Below are positions 16,887 through 24,191 of a stretch of DNA of 37,983 nucleotides, piece after piece; within the stretch, counting starts at the first letter, position 1; each line of letters opens with the position of its first letter. The notes beneath the pieces are model-generated. The model saw only the letters and a list, made by a program, of their open reading frames with translations, made no database searches and had not been told where the DNA came from. Both the position numbers and the translations under genes were made by a program. Origin of the DNA: Glycomyces dulcitolivorans (lineage in GTDB: Bacteria > Actinomycetota > Actinomycetes > Mycobacteriales > Micromonosporaceae); assembly GCF_003265355.1 (NCBI RefSeq), contig NZ_QFRW01000318.1:1-37983 (forward strand). The letters run 5' to 3'.

Positions 16887-16892
16887 TAGGCT
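16887..16892 (+). promoter_or_regulatory. -10 box placing the ROK gene start at the transcript end
   Basis: TAGGCT ends exactly 7 bases before the ATG at 16900, the TANNNT-N7-ATG layout of leaderless actinobacterial transcripts. No Shine-Dalgarno sequence is seen. Confidence 0.5.
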
Positions 16893-16899
16893 TCCCGTC

Positions 16900-17817
16900 A
16901 TGAACGTGACGATGGCCCTCGATCTCGGCGGCACGAAGGTGGAGGCCGCGCTCGTGCGCGAGGACGGCTCGGTGGTCGAGGGGACCCGGTCGCGCGCGAC
17001 CACCGGCGCGGCCGCGGCCGCCGACCGGGGCGCCGCCGAGCAGGCGATCGAGCAGGTCGTGCGCCACTGCACGGCCGCACCGGAGTGGTCCGGGGTCGAG
17101 GCGGCCGGGATCGGCTCGGCCGGGCCGGTGGACCTGGCCGCGGGCGCGATCGCGCCGATCAACCTCCCCTCGCTCAGGGGCTTCGGGATCGTGGACTTCG
17201 TCAGGGGCCTCACCGGCCTGGAGCGGGTCGTGCTGCGACTGGACGGGACGTGCATCGCACTGGCGGAGTCGTGGCTGGGTGCGGCGCGCGGGACCCGGAA
17301 CGCCCTGGTCATGGTCGTCTCGACGGGCGTGGGCGGCGGCGTGGTGAGCGACGGTCGGCTGGTGGCCGGGAGCGGCGGGAACGCGGGCCACATCGGGCAG
17401 GTGGTCGTGGACCGGGTCGAGGGCGCCGCGGCGGCCGCGACCGTCGAGGGCATCGCCTCGGGACCGAACACCGTGCGGTGGGCGCAGTCCAAGGGCTGGG
17501 AGGGCTCGACCGGTGAGGACCTGGCGGCCGATTACGCTGCGGGCGTGCCGATCGCGACGGACGCGGTGCGTCGGTCGGCGCGGGCGGTCGGGCTGGGCCT
17601 GGTGAACGCCGCGACGCTCCTCGACCTGGAGATCGCCGTGATCGGCGGCGGGTTCTCGTTCGTGGCCGACCACTACCCCGAACTGGTGGCCGCGGCCGTG
17701 CGCGAGCACGCGGTGAACGCGTACGCGGCGGACCTGAAGGTGGTGCGCGCCGAACTCGGCGGCGACGCCCCGCTGATCGGCGCGGCGGCACTCGTCCACC
17801 GCGCCGACCTGCTCTAG
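16900..17817 (+). CDS. ROK-family sugar kinase lacking the zinc-binding cysteines
   Basis: Cytoplasmic protein of 305 residues in the ROK (glucokinase/N-acetylglucosamine kinase-like) family. The phosphate-binding DLGGTK is at 8-13, the candidate catalytic Asp115 lies in RLDGTCIALAE, STGVGGGVV at 141-149 and GNAGHIG at 160-166 with the conserved His164. The zinc motif CxCGxxGC normally after GHIG is absent: the stretch 167-186 contains no Cys, although the following E..SG survives. No N-terminal HTH, so it is a kinase rather than a repressor. It probably phosphorylates a hexose released by the nearby uptake systems. The last 4 bases overlap the opposing DUF1772 stop. Confidence 0.85.
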   Translation: MNVTMALDLGGTKVEAALVREDGSVVEGTRSRATTGAAAAADRGAAEQAIEQVVRHCTAAPEWSGVEAAGIGSAGPVDLAAGAIAPINLPSLRGFGIVDFVRGLTGLERVVLRLDGTCIALAESWLGAARGTRNALVMVVSTGVGGGVVSDGRLVAGSGGNAGHIGQVVVDRVEGAAAAATVEGIASGPNTVRWAQSKGWEGSTGEDLAADYAAGVPIATDAVRRSARAVGLGLVNAATLLDLEIAVIGGGFSFVADHYPELVAAAVREHAVNAYAADLKVVRAELGGDAPLIGAAALVHRADLL

Positions 17818-18299
17818 GCCGTGTAGAGCGCCAAGGCGAGGGCGGCCAGCGCCAGGAGGTTCGCGACGCCGCGGACGTGGTTCCACTTGATCCAGGTCGC
17901 CTCGACCTCGGCGCGCAGCGCGGCGGGGTCGGCGATCGCGGCCGGGTCCCCGGCGGCTTCGAGCCTGTCGTTGAGCGGCACGTTCTTGGCCATCGTCCCG
18001 ATGAAGCTCACCAGGTTGAAGACCAGTCCGGCGATCGTCCACGGCAGCGCCGACCTGTCGTCCACGAAGAAGCCGATGACGACCGCGAGGAGCGAGAACG
18101 CGACCGAGCCGAGGAACGCGGTCATGAAGCGGCCGTTGATGATCACCCGGTTGATGTGCTGGAGCGCGGCGACCCAGGAGCGGTCGTCGAGGATCTGTAT
18201 CCCGGGCATCACCGAGTACGAGTACCCGGTGAACAGCCCGGCCATGAGCCCGGCGCTGAGCAGGGCCGCGAACAGGGCGACGAGGTGGAGCAGTTCCAT
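17814..18299 (-). CDS. DUF1772 membrane protein
   Basis: 161-residue protein with four hydrophobic helices (LVALFAALLSAGLMAGLF; FMTAFLGSVAFSLLAVVIGFF; WTIAGLVFNLVSFIGTMA; GVANLLALAALALALY). The segment FTGYSYSVMPGI and the W.KWNHVRG motif before the last helix are typical of DUF1772 (anthrone oxygenase-like) proteins. In this family the helices line a small cavity, but most bacterial members have no proven reaction. A GAAAGG site lies 8 bases before the ATG. It follows the anchored secreted protein gene at 18319 by 19 bases and is probably cotranscribed. Its stop overlaps the ROK kinase stop (CTAG). Confidence 0.82.
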   Translation of the reverse strand: MELLHLVALFAALLSAGLMAGLFTGYSYSVMPGIQILDDRSWVAALQHINRVIINGRFMTAFLGSVAFSLLAVVIGFFVDDRSALPWTIAGLVFNLVSFIGTMAKNVPLNDRLEAAGDPAAIADPAALRAEVEATWIKWNHVRGVANLLALAALALALYTA

Positions 18300-18318
18300 G
18301 GCGGGGCCTTTCGTCGGG

Positions 18319-19734
18319 TCAGGAGAGGGGCATCACGCGGGCGATGCGGATCGAGCCGCCGCCTCCGGCCGCCGGGTAGGCGGCGCTGCCGTCAGGATAG
18401 GCCTTGAACGCCTGGTAGGCGTGGTCCGGCACGTCGATGTCGAACCCCTCCCCCGCGGCGTCGCCGGAGTCGGCGCTGTAGACCTGCGCGCGCATGCCGT
18501 CCCCTGAGGCCCAGGCGAGGAGCATGTGCGCGTCGCCGTAGCCGACGAGGTGCGGGTGGTCGGTGTCGGCCCCGGTTTCCACTGTGGAGTCGGAGGGGCC
18601 GTCGGTGAAGTGCTCCAGGCGGGCCTGTCCGCCCTGGCTCCAGGCGGTCCAGTAGCCGCCGTCTGCGGCGGTCACGAGGTCGCCGCCGAAGAGGGTCCCG
18701 TCGCAGGTCCCGTCGGCCACGGTCGTGTAGGCGGGGACGGCGATGCGGCACTGGTTGTCGGTGGCGCACACCATCCCGAACTCGTCGCGGTCGGCGTTCC
18801 AGGCGATGCGGGTGGTCCAGGAGTGGCTGCACCCCACGGCGAACGAGTCGGCGTGGTCGGCGAGGTTGCCGTCGGCGTCGACGACCTGCATGCGGTCGCC
18901 CTGGTGGATGTCGACGCAGCCGCCGTTGGCGACGGTGATCGCGACGCCGAAGTAGGCGGCGGTGTTCGCGCCGTCGGAGGCGAGGCGCCCGTGGTGCTGG
19001 TACCACCACACGAAGCGGGCGCCGTCGTCGTAGCCGTCGAGGCCGTCGCCGAGGTTGGTCACCTGCCGCTCCCACACCTGGGCGCCGGCGTTGTCGAAGC
19101 GGACCATGTGCATGGTCGCGCAGGGACTGGAGGAGCCGCCGCACAGCGGGCCGTCGCCGCAGGCGCCTTCGCGGGTGACCAGGACGGTGACGCCGTCCTC
19201 GTCGGCGATGACGTCCTGGAGGTCGATGCCCTCCAGCTCGACCTGGTCCCCTTCGATCTGGTCGTCGCAGTCGAGGCGGGCGAGGTGGATCTGGTCGTCG
19301 GTGCCGTCCCAGGCGAGCCAGGAGCGGCCGGTCGGGGTGGCGGCGATGGCCGCCGGGAGCGGGTCGGTGTCGCCTTCGCCGCCGTTGCCGATGACGTCGG
19401 CGTCGACTTCGGTGACCGTGACTTCGGGGCTGGGGCCCGCGGTCCGGTTGCACATGCCGTCGTCGTTGGGGACGGCGCTGGCCTGGAGTTCGGCCGGGCC
19501 GCCGTCGGAGGCGGCCTCGCCCCCTTCGGTTTCGAGTGCGGACTCCGATGTGGAGGCGAGCTCGGGCACGGTGTTGCGCTCGGGCTGGTCCGCGGTGAGC
19601 GTGATGGCCGCGGCGATAGTGCTGGCCGCGGTGATCCCGACCGCGGCGCCCGCCACGATGAGGAGTCGCCGCCAGTGCTCCATTCCGGGCAGCCGGTGAC
19701 TGCGAATGCTTTCGCGGGGTGAAGGTCTACTCAT
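18319..19734 (-). CDS. Membrane-anchored extracytoplasmic protein, unknown function
   Basis: 471 residues; not recognised. A basic N-terminus and one transmembrane helix at about 23-47 anchor an exported domain. After a Ser/Glu/Gly-rich linker to about residue 100, the rest is beta-rich with repeated W/G/D patterns (SWLAWDGTDDQIHLARLD, GRLASDGANTAAYFGVAI, DGGYWTAWSQGGQARLEHF), suggesting a beta-propeller. Ten cysteines, all outside the membrane part, fit disulfide bonds (for example CGDGPLCGGSSSPC). The ribosome-binding site is weak (AAGGA, 12 bases upstream). A two-part hairpin (19781-19817) lies upstream. It is followed by DUF1772 at 19 bases. A secreted sensor or binding role would be speculation. 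Confidence 0.72.
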   Translation of the reverse strand: MSRPSPRESIRSHRLPGMEHWRRLLIVAGAAVGITAASTIAAAITLTADQPERNTVPELASTSESALETEGGEAASDGGPAELQASAVPNDDGMCNRTAGPSPEVTVTEVDADVIGNGGEGDTDPLPAAIAATPTGRSWLAWDGTDDQIHLARLDCDDQIEGDQVELEGIDLQDVIADEDGVTVLVTREGACGDGPLCGGSSSPCATMHMVRFDNAGAQVWERQVTNLGDGLDGYDDGARFVWWYQHHGRLASDGANTAAYFGVAITVANGGCVDIHQGDRMQVVDADGNLADHADSFAVGCSHSWTTRIAWNADRDEFGMVCATDNQCRIAVPAYTTVADGTCDGTLFGGDLVTAADGGYWTAWSQGGQARLEHFTDGPSDSTVETGADTDHPHLVGYGDAHMLLAWASGDGMRAQVYSADSGDAAGEGFDIDVPDHAYQAFKAYPDGSAAYPAAGGGGSIRIARVMPLS

Positions 19735-19780
19735 TGCCGGTTTCGTCCTTCAAACGGCCGCAGCCCCGCGCATGAGGGGC

Positions 19781-19817
19781 GGCGGTAAAGGGTCGTGCCC
19801 CGACCCTACTGACCGCC
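19781..19817. repeat. Two-part hairpin in the 5' leader of the 19734 gene
   Basis: Outer arms GGCGGT (19781-19786) and ACCGCC (19812-19817) enclose inner arms AGGGTCG (19789-19795) and CGACCCT (19801-19807). It lies about 50-80 bases before the minus-strand start at 19734 and could be an RNA structure or a protein site. Confidence 0.4.
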
Positions 19818-19910
19818 GCGTGTCGACTGTGCACACCCCCGGCCCCGGCGCGCCGGAATCGGTTCACCGGGACGTCTGCTACGCCGTGGTAACCTGGCGC
19901 AAGCCCTGGT

Positions 19911-19926
19911 TATAACGAGCGTCATA
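19911..19926. promoter_or_regulatory. TetR-like operator before the thioesterase gene
   Basis: TATAACG, 2 bases, CGTCATA: six of seven arm positions match, in an otherwise GC-rich stretch 31 bases before the ATG. TATAAC at its left edge also resembles a -10. No TetR gene is present in the window. Confidence 0.4.
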
Positions 19927-19956
19927 GGCCCGGTCGGGCCGGTGGGAGGAGCGCGG

Positions 19957-20601
19957 ATGTCCGGCGAGGACCTCGAACTGCGCCGCAAGGCGGTCGCCGA
20001 GCTCGGCGGCGAGCTGCGGTCGCTCATGGAGACGGTCGCGCGCACCGAGACTCCCACGGAGGTGCTCCAAGAGCTCGCGGGCGAGGTCCAGCGCCTCGAA
20101 GCGCGGTTCACCGGGCACCGCCGCGAGCGCTCCGAGATCCCGAGTGTCGACGTCTTCCCGTTCGGGCTGCGCATGTACAGCCCCGCGACCGGGCACGGCA
20201 GCGCGTTCGCGCCGCCCCTCGAAATCGAGGAGGTCGAGGACGGCCTTGTCGGCCGCTGCACGATGGGGGTCGCCCACGAGGGCCCGCCCGGGTTCGCGCA
20301 CGGCGGCATGAGCGCGATGCTCCTGGACGAGCTCATGGGCTGGGCGTGCGCCGCGAAGGGCCTGCCCGCCATGACGATCGCCCTCGACGTGCGCTACCAG
20401 CGGCCTGTCCCGGTCGAGATGCCGCTGCTCATGCGCGCCCGCGTCACCGGCATCGAGGGCCGCAAGATCACCGTCTCCGGCTCGGTCGTCCCCGAGGACG
20501 ACCCGGACACGGTCCTCGTCGCGGCCGAGGGCCGCTTCGTGGCCCCCGACCTCGACCGCGCCCGGTCGCTGTTCCCTGGCGCGAAGGGCTACCAGAACTA
20601 G
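19957..20601 (+). CDS. PaaI-type hotdog-fold thioesterase
   Basis: 214-residue protein that probably hydrolyses acyl-CoA thioesters in the cytoplasm. The first 65 residues are a charged helical extension (coiled-coil-like EVLQELAGEVQRLEARF) not found in minimal PaaI proteins. The hotdog domain shows HEGPPGFAHGGMSAMLLDE (residues 108-125), with the HGG turn and the Asp124-Glu125 pair in the position of the catalytic acid, then ALDVRYQRPVPVEMPLL. The ATG at 19957 is chosen over a GTG at 19942 because GGAGGAG lies just before it. It is transcribed alone, convergent with the esterase at 20605. Confidence 0.87.
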   Translation: MSGEDLELRRKAVAELGGELRSLMETVARTETPTEVLQELAGEVQRLEARFTGHRRERSEIPSVDVFPFGLRMYSPATGHGSAFAPPLEIEEVEDGLVGRCTMGVAHEGPPGFAHGGMSAMLLDELMGWACAAKGLPAMTIALDVRYQRPVPVEMPLLMRARVTGIEGRKITVSGSVVPEDDPDTVLVAAEGRFVAPDLDRARSLFPGAKGYQN

Positions 20602-20619
20602 GCCTCAGCCGTTGAGGCC
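20601..20619. terminator. Stop-codon hairpin between convergent genes
   Basis: GGCCTCA (20601-20607) and TGAGGCC (20613-20619) with a 5-base loop. It includes the last base of the thioesterase stop and the whole stop codon of the opposing esterase gene. The stem is short, 7 bp, so termination strength is uncertain. Confidence 0.5.
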
Positions 20620-21486
20620 CTTGGCCAGACCGAGCCCCTTTGAAAGAAAGCTGATCGACTCGTCGATCGCGGGCAGGCGCGGCGGGTGGTTGAGGTGGCC
20701 GTGGGTCATGCCGAGCGCCAGGTAGGACTCGACGGGGACGCCGAGGTCGGCGAGCTGGCGTTCGAGGAGCTCGGCCGAGGCGCGCAGGTCGTCGTACTCG
20801 GAGACGACGATCCGGGTCGGCGGCAGGCCGTCGAGGCGGGCCGCGCCGGGGAGGGCGTCGGCGGGGACGTCGCTGATGCGGCCCACGTAGTTGCGGACCA
20901 TGTCCTCGACGCTCGCGGTGTCGAACCGGGCCGGGATCTCGGCCATCTCCGGGTACAGGCTCCAGTCGAGCGCCGGGTTCGGGTAGTGCGCGAACGGATA
21001 GGCCAGCAGCAGCGCCTCGGCCGGGCGCGGGCCGGTGTCCCTGGCGCGCAAGGCGGTCGAGATCGCCAGCGCGGCCCCGGCGCTCGCGCCGCCGATGCCG
21101 ACGGGTGCGGCGGCGAACTCGTCGAGTCCGGTGAGCCAGGTCCAGGCGGCGTGGACGTCGTCGATCGGGACGGGGTAGAGGACGTGCTCGCCGTCGGCGA
21201 GGCGGTAGTCCACGGAGACGACGTAGGCGCCGGCGCGGCGGGCGAGTTCGGCCGCGACGATGTGGCCTTCGGGCATGTCGAGGTCGCCGTGGCGGAAGCC
21301 GCCGCCGTGGACCCAGAGGATCGCGCCGGCAAGGTCGCCTTCGGGCCGGTAGGTACGGACCGGGACGGGACCGTGCGGGCCGGGGACCGCGGTGTCCGCG
21401 ACGGCGAGGCCGGTGGTGTCCCAGTCCGGGTCGTACGGGTCGGCGGTGCCGCTGAAGATGGCGGTGAAGTACTCGTGGACCGGCAT
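20605..21486 (-). CDS. Alpha/beta-hydrolase, HSL-family esterase
   Basis: Cytoplasmic carboxylesterase of 293 residues. The hormone-sensitive-lipase signature is complete: oxyanion motif HGGGF at 60-64, nucleophile Ser135 in GGASAGAAL, acid Asp232 or Asp233 in VSEYDDLRASAE and His262 or His264 in MTHGHLNH. No signal peptide. The ATG at 21486 follows AGGAGG at ideal distance; a longer frame upstream lacks such a site. It lies 80 bases after the SDR gene on the same strand, so it may share its transcript. The substrate is unknown; short-chain acyl esters are usual for the family. Confidence 0.88.
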   Translation of the reverse strand: MPVHEYFTAIFSGTADPYDPDWDTTGLAVADTAVPGPHGPVPVRTYRPEGDLAGAILWVHGGGFRHGDLDMPEGHIVAAELARRAGAYVVSVDYRLADGEHVLYPVPIDDVHAAWTWLTGLDEFAAAPVGIGGASAGAALAISTALRARDTGPRPAEALLLAYPFAHYPNPALDWSLYPEMAEIPARFDTASVEDMVRNYVGRISDVPADALPGAARLDGLPPTRIVVSEYDDLRASAELLERQLADLGVPVESYLALGMTHGHLNHPPRLPAIDESISFLSKGLGLAKGLNG

Positions 21487-21566
21487 GGAACCTCCTGCGA
21501 CATCGAAGACGGGAACAGTCTCCCGCAATGCGGCAATCGCTTCCACACCGGTCCGGACCGCGGCGG

Positions 21567-22319
21567 CTACCAGGCGATGGGGCCGAGGCGGTCGGTGAAG
21601 GTGCCGGTGGGGCCGTCGGGGTCGAGGGTGGCGAGGCGGATGAACGGGTCGGTGCCCTCGGTGACGGTGAGCTGGCCGCGGTGCTGGTTCATGTCGGTGG
21701 CGGCGAACTTCCCGGTCGAGGTCTCGCCGGGGGTGGTGACGTTGAACTTGATGTCGGGGAACGCCTGCGCGTAGCGGACGGTGAGCATGTTCAGGGCGGC
21801 TTTCGATGTGGTGTAGGCGAGTTCGTGCATCTGGGAGACGGCCTGGGTCGGGTCGGTGACGACCGCGAACGAGCCGGCGGCGCTGGAGACCATGACGACC
21901 CGGGGGTTGTCGGCGGCCTGGAGGAGCGGCAGGAACGCGTGGGTGACGCGGACCGGGCCGTAGACGTTGACGTCGAACGCGGGCTGGAGGTCGGCGACCG
22001 TCGCCTTGGAGGGGTGGACGATCGCGCCGGGGGAACCGGCGTTGTTGACGAGGACGTCGAGGCGGTCGGTGTGCGAGCGCACGAGGCGCTCGGCGGCGGC
22101 GACCGACTCGTCGCTGGTGACGTCGAGCGGGACCAGGACGGCGTCGATGCCGTCGGCGGCGAGCTTCTCGACGGCCGCCTGGCCGCGGGCCTCGTCGCGC
22201 GAGCCGACGAAGACCTTCCAGCCGAGGGTGCCGAGGCGGCGGGCGGTCTCCAGGCCGAGGCCCTTGTTGGCTCCGGTGACGAGTGCGGTTTGGGTGTTCG
22301 GGGTTTCCATGGCTACCAT
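21567..22319 (-). CDS. Short-chain dehydrogenase/reductase (SDR)
   Basis: NAD(P)-dependent oxidoreductase of 250 residues. Classical SDR motifs are all present: TGANKGLG at 15-22, NNAG at 93-96, Ser146/Ser147 and Tyr170 with Lys174 (YTTSK). SRDEARG after strand 2 (Arg42) suggests NADP. The start at 22319 (MVAMETPN) has AGGA 5 bases away, better than the second ATG at 22310. It is divergent from the SnoaL-fused sigma factor only 60 bases away. SDR-type oxidoreductases are common partners of ECF41-like sigma factors, so control by that factor is plausible. Confidence 0.9.
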   Translation of the reverse strand: MVAMETPNTQTALVTGANKGLGLETARRLGTLGWKVFVGSRDEARGQAAVEKLAADGIDAVLVPLDVTSDESVAAAERLVRSHTDRLDVLVNNAGSPGAIVHPSKATVADLQPAFDVNVYGPVRVTHAFLPLLQAADNPRVVMVSSAAGSFAVVTDPTQAVSQMHELAYTTSKAALNMLTVRYAQAFPDIKFNVTTPGETSTGKFAATDMNQHRGQLTVTEGTDPFIRLATLDPDGPTGTFTDRLGPIAW

Positions 22320-22379
22320 CTGCTTCCTGTCGGGGTTGCTGTCACTGCTCTGACGGACGGCGTCGAAGGAACCAGACGG

Positions 22380-23237
22380 ATGCGTGAAGAAAAAATCTCG
22401 GCGGACGAGTTCGAGGCGCACCGGCCGCATCTGCGGGCGGTGGCGTTCCGGATGCTCGGGTCGCTCAGCGAGGCCGAGGACGCGGTGCAGGAGGCGTGGC
22501 TCAAGGCCGCGCGGGCCGACGTCGGTGGGGTCAAGAACCTCGGCGGCTGGCTGACGACGGTGACCGGGCGGGTGTGCCTGGACCTGCTGCGGTCGCGCAA
22601 GTCGCGCCGCGAGGACTTCGGGACCGAGGAGCCGCAGGTGCGGCTCGCACGGCGGGTCGACCCCGAGGAGGAGGCGGTGCTCGCCGACTCGGTGGGCCTG
22701 GCGATGCTCGTGGTCCTGGACGCGCTCTCGCCGGTGGAGCGGCTGGCGTTCGTGCTGCACGACCTGTTCCAGGTGCCGTTCGGCGAGATCGCGCCGATCG
22801 TGGAGCGCAGCCCCGAGACGACGCAGCGGATCGCGAGCCGGGCCCGGCAGCGGGTCCGCGGGAAGTCGAGTGTGGACGGTGATCTGGCGCGGCGGCACCA
22901 GGCGGTCGAAGCATTTCTCCAGGCCGCCAGGGACGGCGAGTTCGCGACGCTCCTGACCCTCTTGGACCCCACCGTGACGCTTCGCCTCGACGAGGACGCG
23001 ATCCGGCTCAGCGGCGGCGCCGACCTGGTCGGTGCGAGCGCGGTGGCCGAGGCGTTCTCCGGCCAGGCGCGACTGGCCCGGGCCGTGCTGCTCGACGGCG
23101 AGATCGCCGTGGCCGTCGTCCCGCGCGGGAAGCTGCTCATGGTCTTCACGGTCCGCTTCGAAGGCGACCGCATCGCCGAGCTGCGCGCGATCGGCGACCG
23201 GGCGGTCCTGGATACCATCGAACTTCATGTGCCGTAA
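22380..23237 (+). CDS. ECF sigma factor with fused SnoaL-like domain (SigJ/ECF41-like)
   Basis: Alternative RNA polymerase sigma factor of 285 residues. Region 2 spans about 10-75 (FRMLGSLSEAEDAVQEAWLKA, GGWLTTVTGRVCLDLLRSRK) and region 4 about 105-160 (LDALSPVERLAFVLHDLF, IVERSPETTQRIASRARQRV). Residues 170-280 form a SnoaL-like fold that acts as a built-in regulator in this group instead of an anti-sigma factor. The linker reads FGTEEPQVRLARRVDPEEE and lacks the WLPEP motif usual in ECF41, so it may be a relative rather than a true member. GAAGGA lies 9 bases before the ATG. It is followed by a nucleoside hydrolase 15 bases later. Confidence 0.88.
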   Translation: MREEKISADEFEAHRPHLRAVAFRMLGSLSEAEDAVQEAWLKAARADVGGVKNLGGWLTTVTGRVCLDLLRSRKSRREDFGTEEPQVRLARRVDPEEEAVLADSVGLAMLVVLDALSPVERLAFVLHDLFQVPFGEIAPIVERSPETTQRIASRARQRVRGKSSVDGDLARRHQAVEAFLQAARDGEFATLLTLLDPTVTLRLDEDAIRLSGGADLVGASAVAEAFSGQARLARAVLLDGEIAVAVVPRGKLLMVFTVRFEGDRIAELRAIGDRAVLDTIELHVP

Positions 23238-23252
23238 CGAAGGAGCGCTGCG

Positions 23253-24182
23253 ATGAGGTTCGTCCTCGACTGCGACACCGGGTCCGACGACGCGATCGCG
23301 ATCTTCGCGGCGGTCGGGCATCCCGGCCTCGACCTGGTCGCCGTCACCACGGTGAACGGCAATGTGGCGCTGGAGCACGTCACGGACAACACGCTGCGGG
23401 CCCTGGACCTCGCGGGCGCCGACGTGCCGGTCCGCGCAGGGGCGGTGCGGCCGCTGGTGCGGCCGGACCTGCCGGTGCCGCGGCACGTCCTCAACAAGGA
23501 CAGCGCCTTTCAGAAGCACGGCCTGGGACTGCCCGAAGCGGTCTCGGCCGTGCGCGACGGGCACGCGGTGCCGTTCCTGGTGGACTTCTTCATGGACGCG
23601 GCCAACGCGGACGTGACACTGGTGGCGACCGGGCCGCTCACGAACCTCGCCCTGGCACTCGCGTTGGAGCCGCGGCTGGTCGAGCGGATTCCGCGGCTGG
23701 TGGTCATGGGCGGCGCGCACGGGAACGGGAACGTGACCGTCGCGGCGGAGTTCAACTTCTGGGCCGATCCCGAAGCGGCCGAAGCGGTCCTGAGCGCGGG
23801 CCTGCGGGAGGTGGTGATCGTGCCGCTCGACGCCACGCACTCCGCGCCGCTGACCGAAGCGGACTGCTCGGCCCTGGAGGTCAACGCGGTCGGCACCGCG
23901 GCCGCGTCACTGATCCGGCACCGCATCGAGACCGACCGGGCCGCGCACGCGACCGCGGCGGCGCCCGTGCACGACCCGATGTGCGTGGCATACCTGGCGC
24001 GCCCGGACCTGTTCACCGCCACGGTGGAAGCGCACGTCAGCGTCGAGACCGCCGGGGCCCGCACGCTCGGGCAGCTCCTGGTCGACACCCGGCCGTGGAA
24101 GCCGGAGCCGGCGAACGCGACCGTCGCGCTGCGCGCCTCAGCGGAGGTGTACCGGGAGTTCCTGGCCGAGGCGCTCACCTAG
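23253..24182 (+). CDS. Inosine/uridine-preferring nucleoside hydrolase
   Basis: Cytoplasmic enzyme of 309 residues that cleaves the N-glycosidic bond of ribonucleosides. The calcium-binding cluster DCDTGSDDA is at 6-14 (Asp6, Asp8, Asp12, Asp13), NGNVALEHVTDN in the 35-46 region, VATGPLTNLALAL and MGGAHGNGN follow, and the fourth Asp lies in VHDPMCVAYL near the C-terminus. Asp8 replaces nothing unusual; the first motif has Cys7 where most have Thr. GAAGGAG is 7 bases before the ATG. It is probably cotranscribed with the sigma factor and serves nucleoside salvage. Confidence 0.92.
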   Translation: MRFVLDCDTGSDDAIAIFAAVGHPGLDLVAVTTVNGNVALEHVTDNTLRALDLAGADVPVRAGAVRPLVRPDLPVPRHVLNKDSAFQKHGLGLPEAVSAVRDGHAVPFLVDFFMDAANADVTLVATGPLTNLALALALEPRLVERIPRLVVMGGAHGNGNVTVAAEFNFWADPEAAEAVLSAGLREVVIVPLDATHSAPLTEADCSALEVNAVGTAAASLIRHRIETDRAAHATAAAPVHDPMCVAYLARPDLFTATVEAHVSVETAGARTLGQLLVDTRPWKPEPANATVALRASAEVYREFLAEALT

Positions 24183-24185
24183 ATT
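24180..24185 (+). promoter_or_regulatory. -10 box made from the upstream stop codon
   Basis: TAGATT begins with the TAG stop of the nucleoside hydrolase and ends 6 bases before the ATG at 24192. No ribosome-binding site is visible there, which fits a leaderless transcript. Confidence 0.4.
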
Positions 24186-24191
24186 CACCCC

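Noticed and set aside
21550-21559. Palindrome GGTCCGGACC between the SDR and esterase genes
   Set aside because: Short, all GC-rich and without promoter elements nearby; expected by chance at this base composition.
22340-22364. TGTCAC...CGTC resembling an ECF41 promoter before the sigma-factor gene
   Set aside because: The spacer of 14-15 bases is short and the start would fall at the ribosome-binding site, removing it from the mRNA. Chance resemblance in GC-rich DNA is likely.
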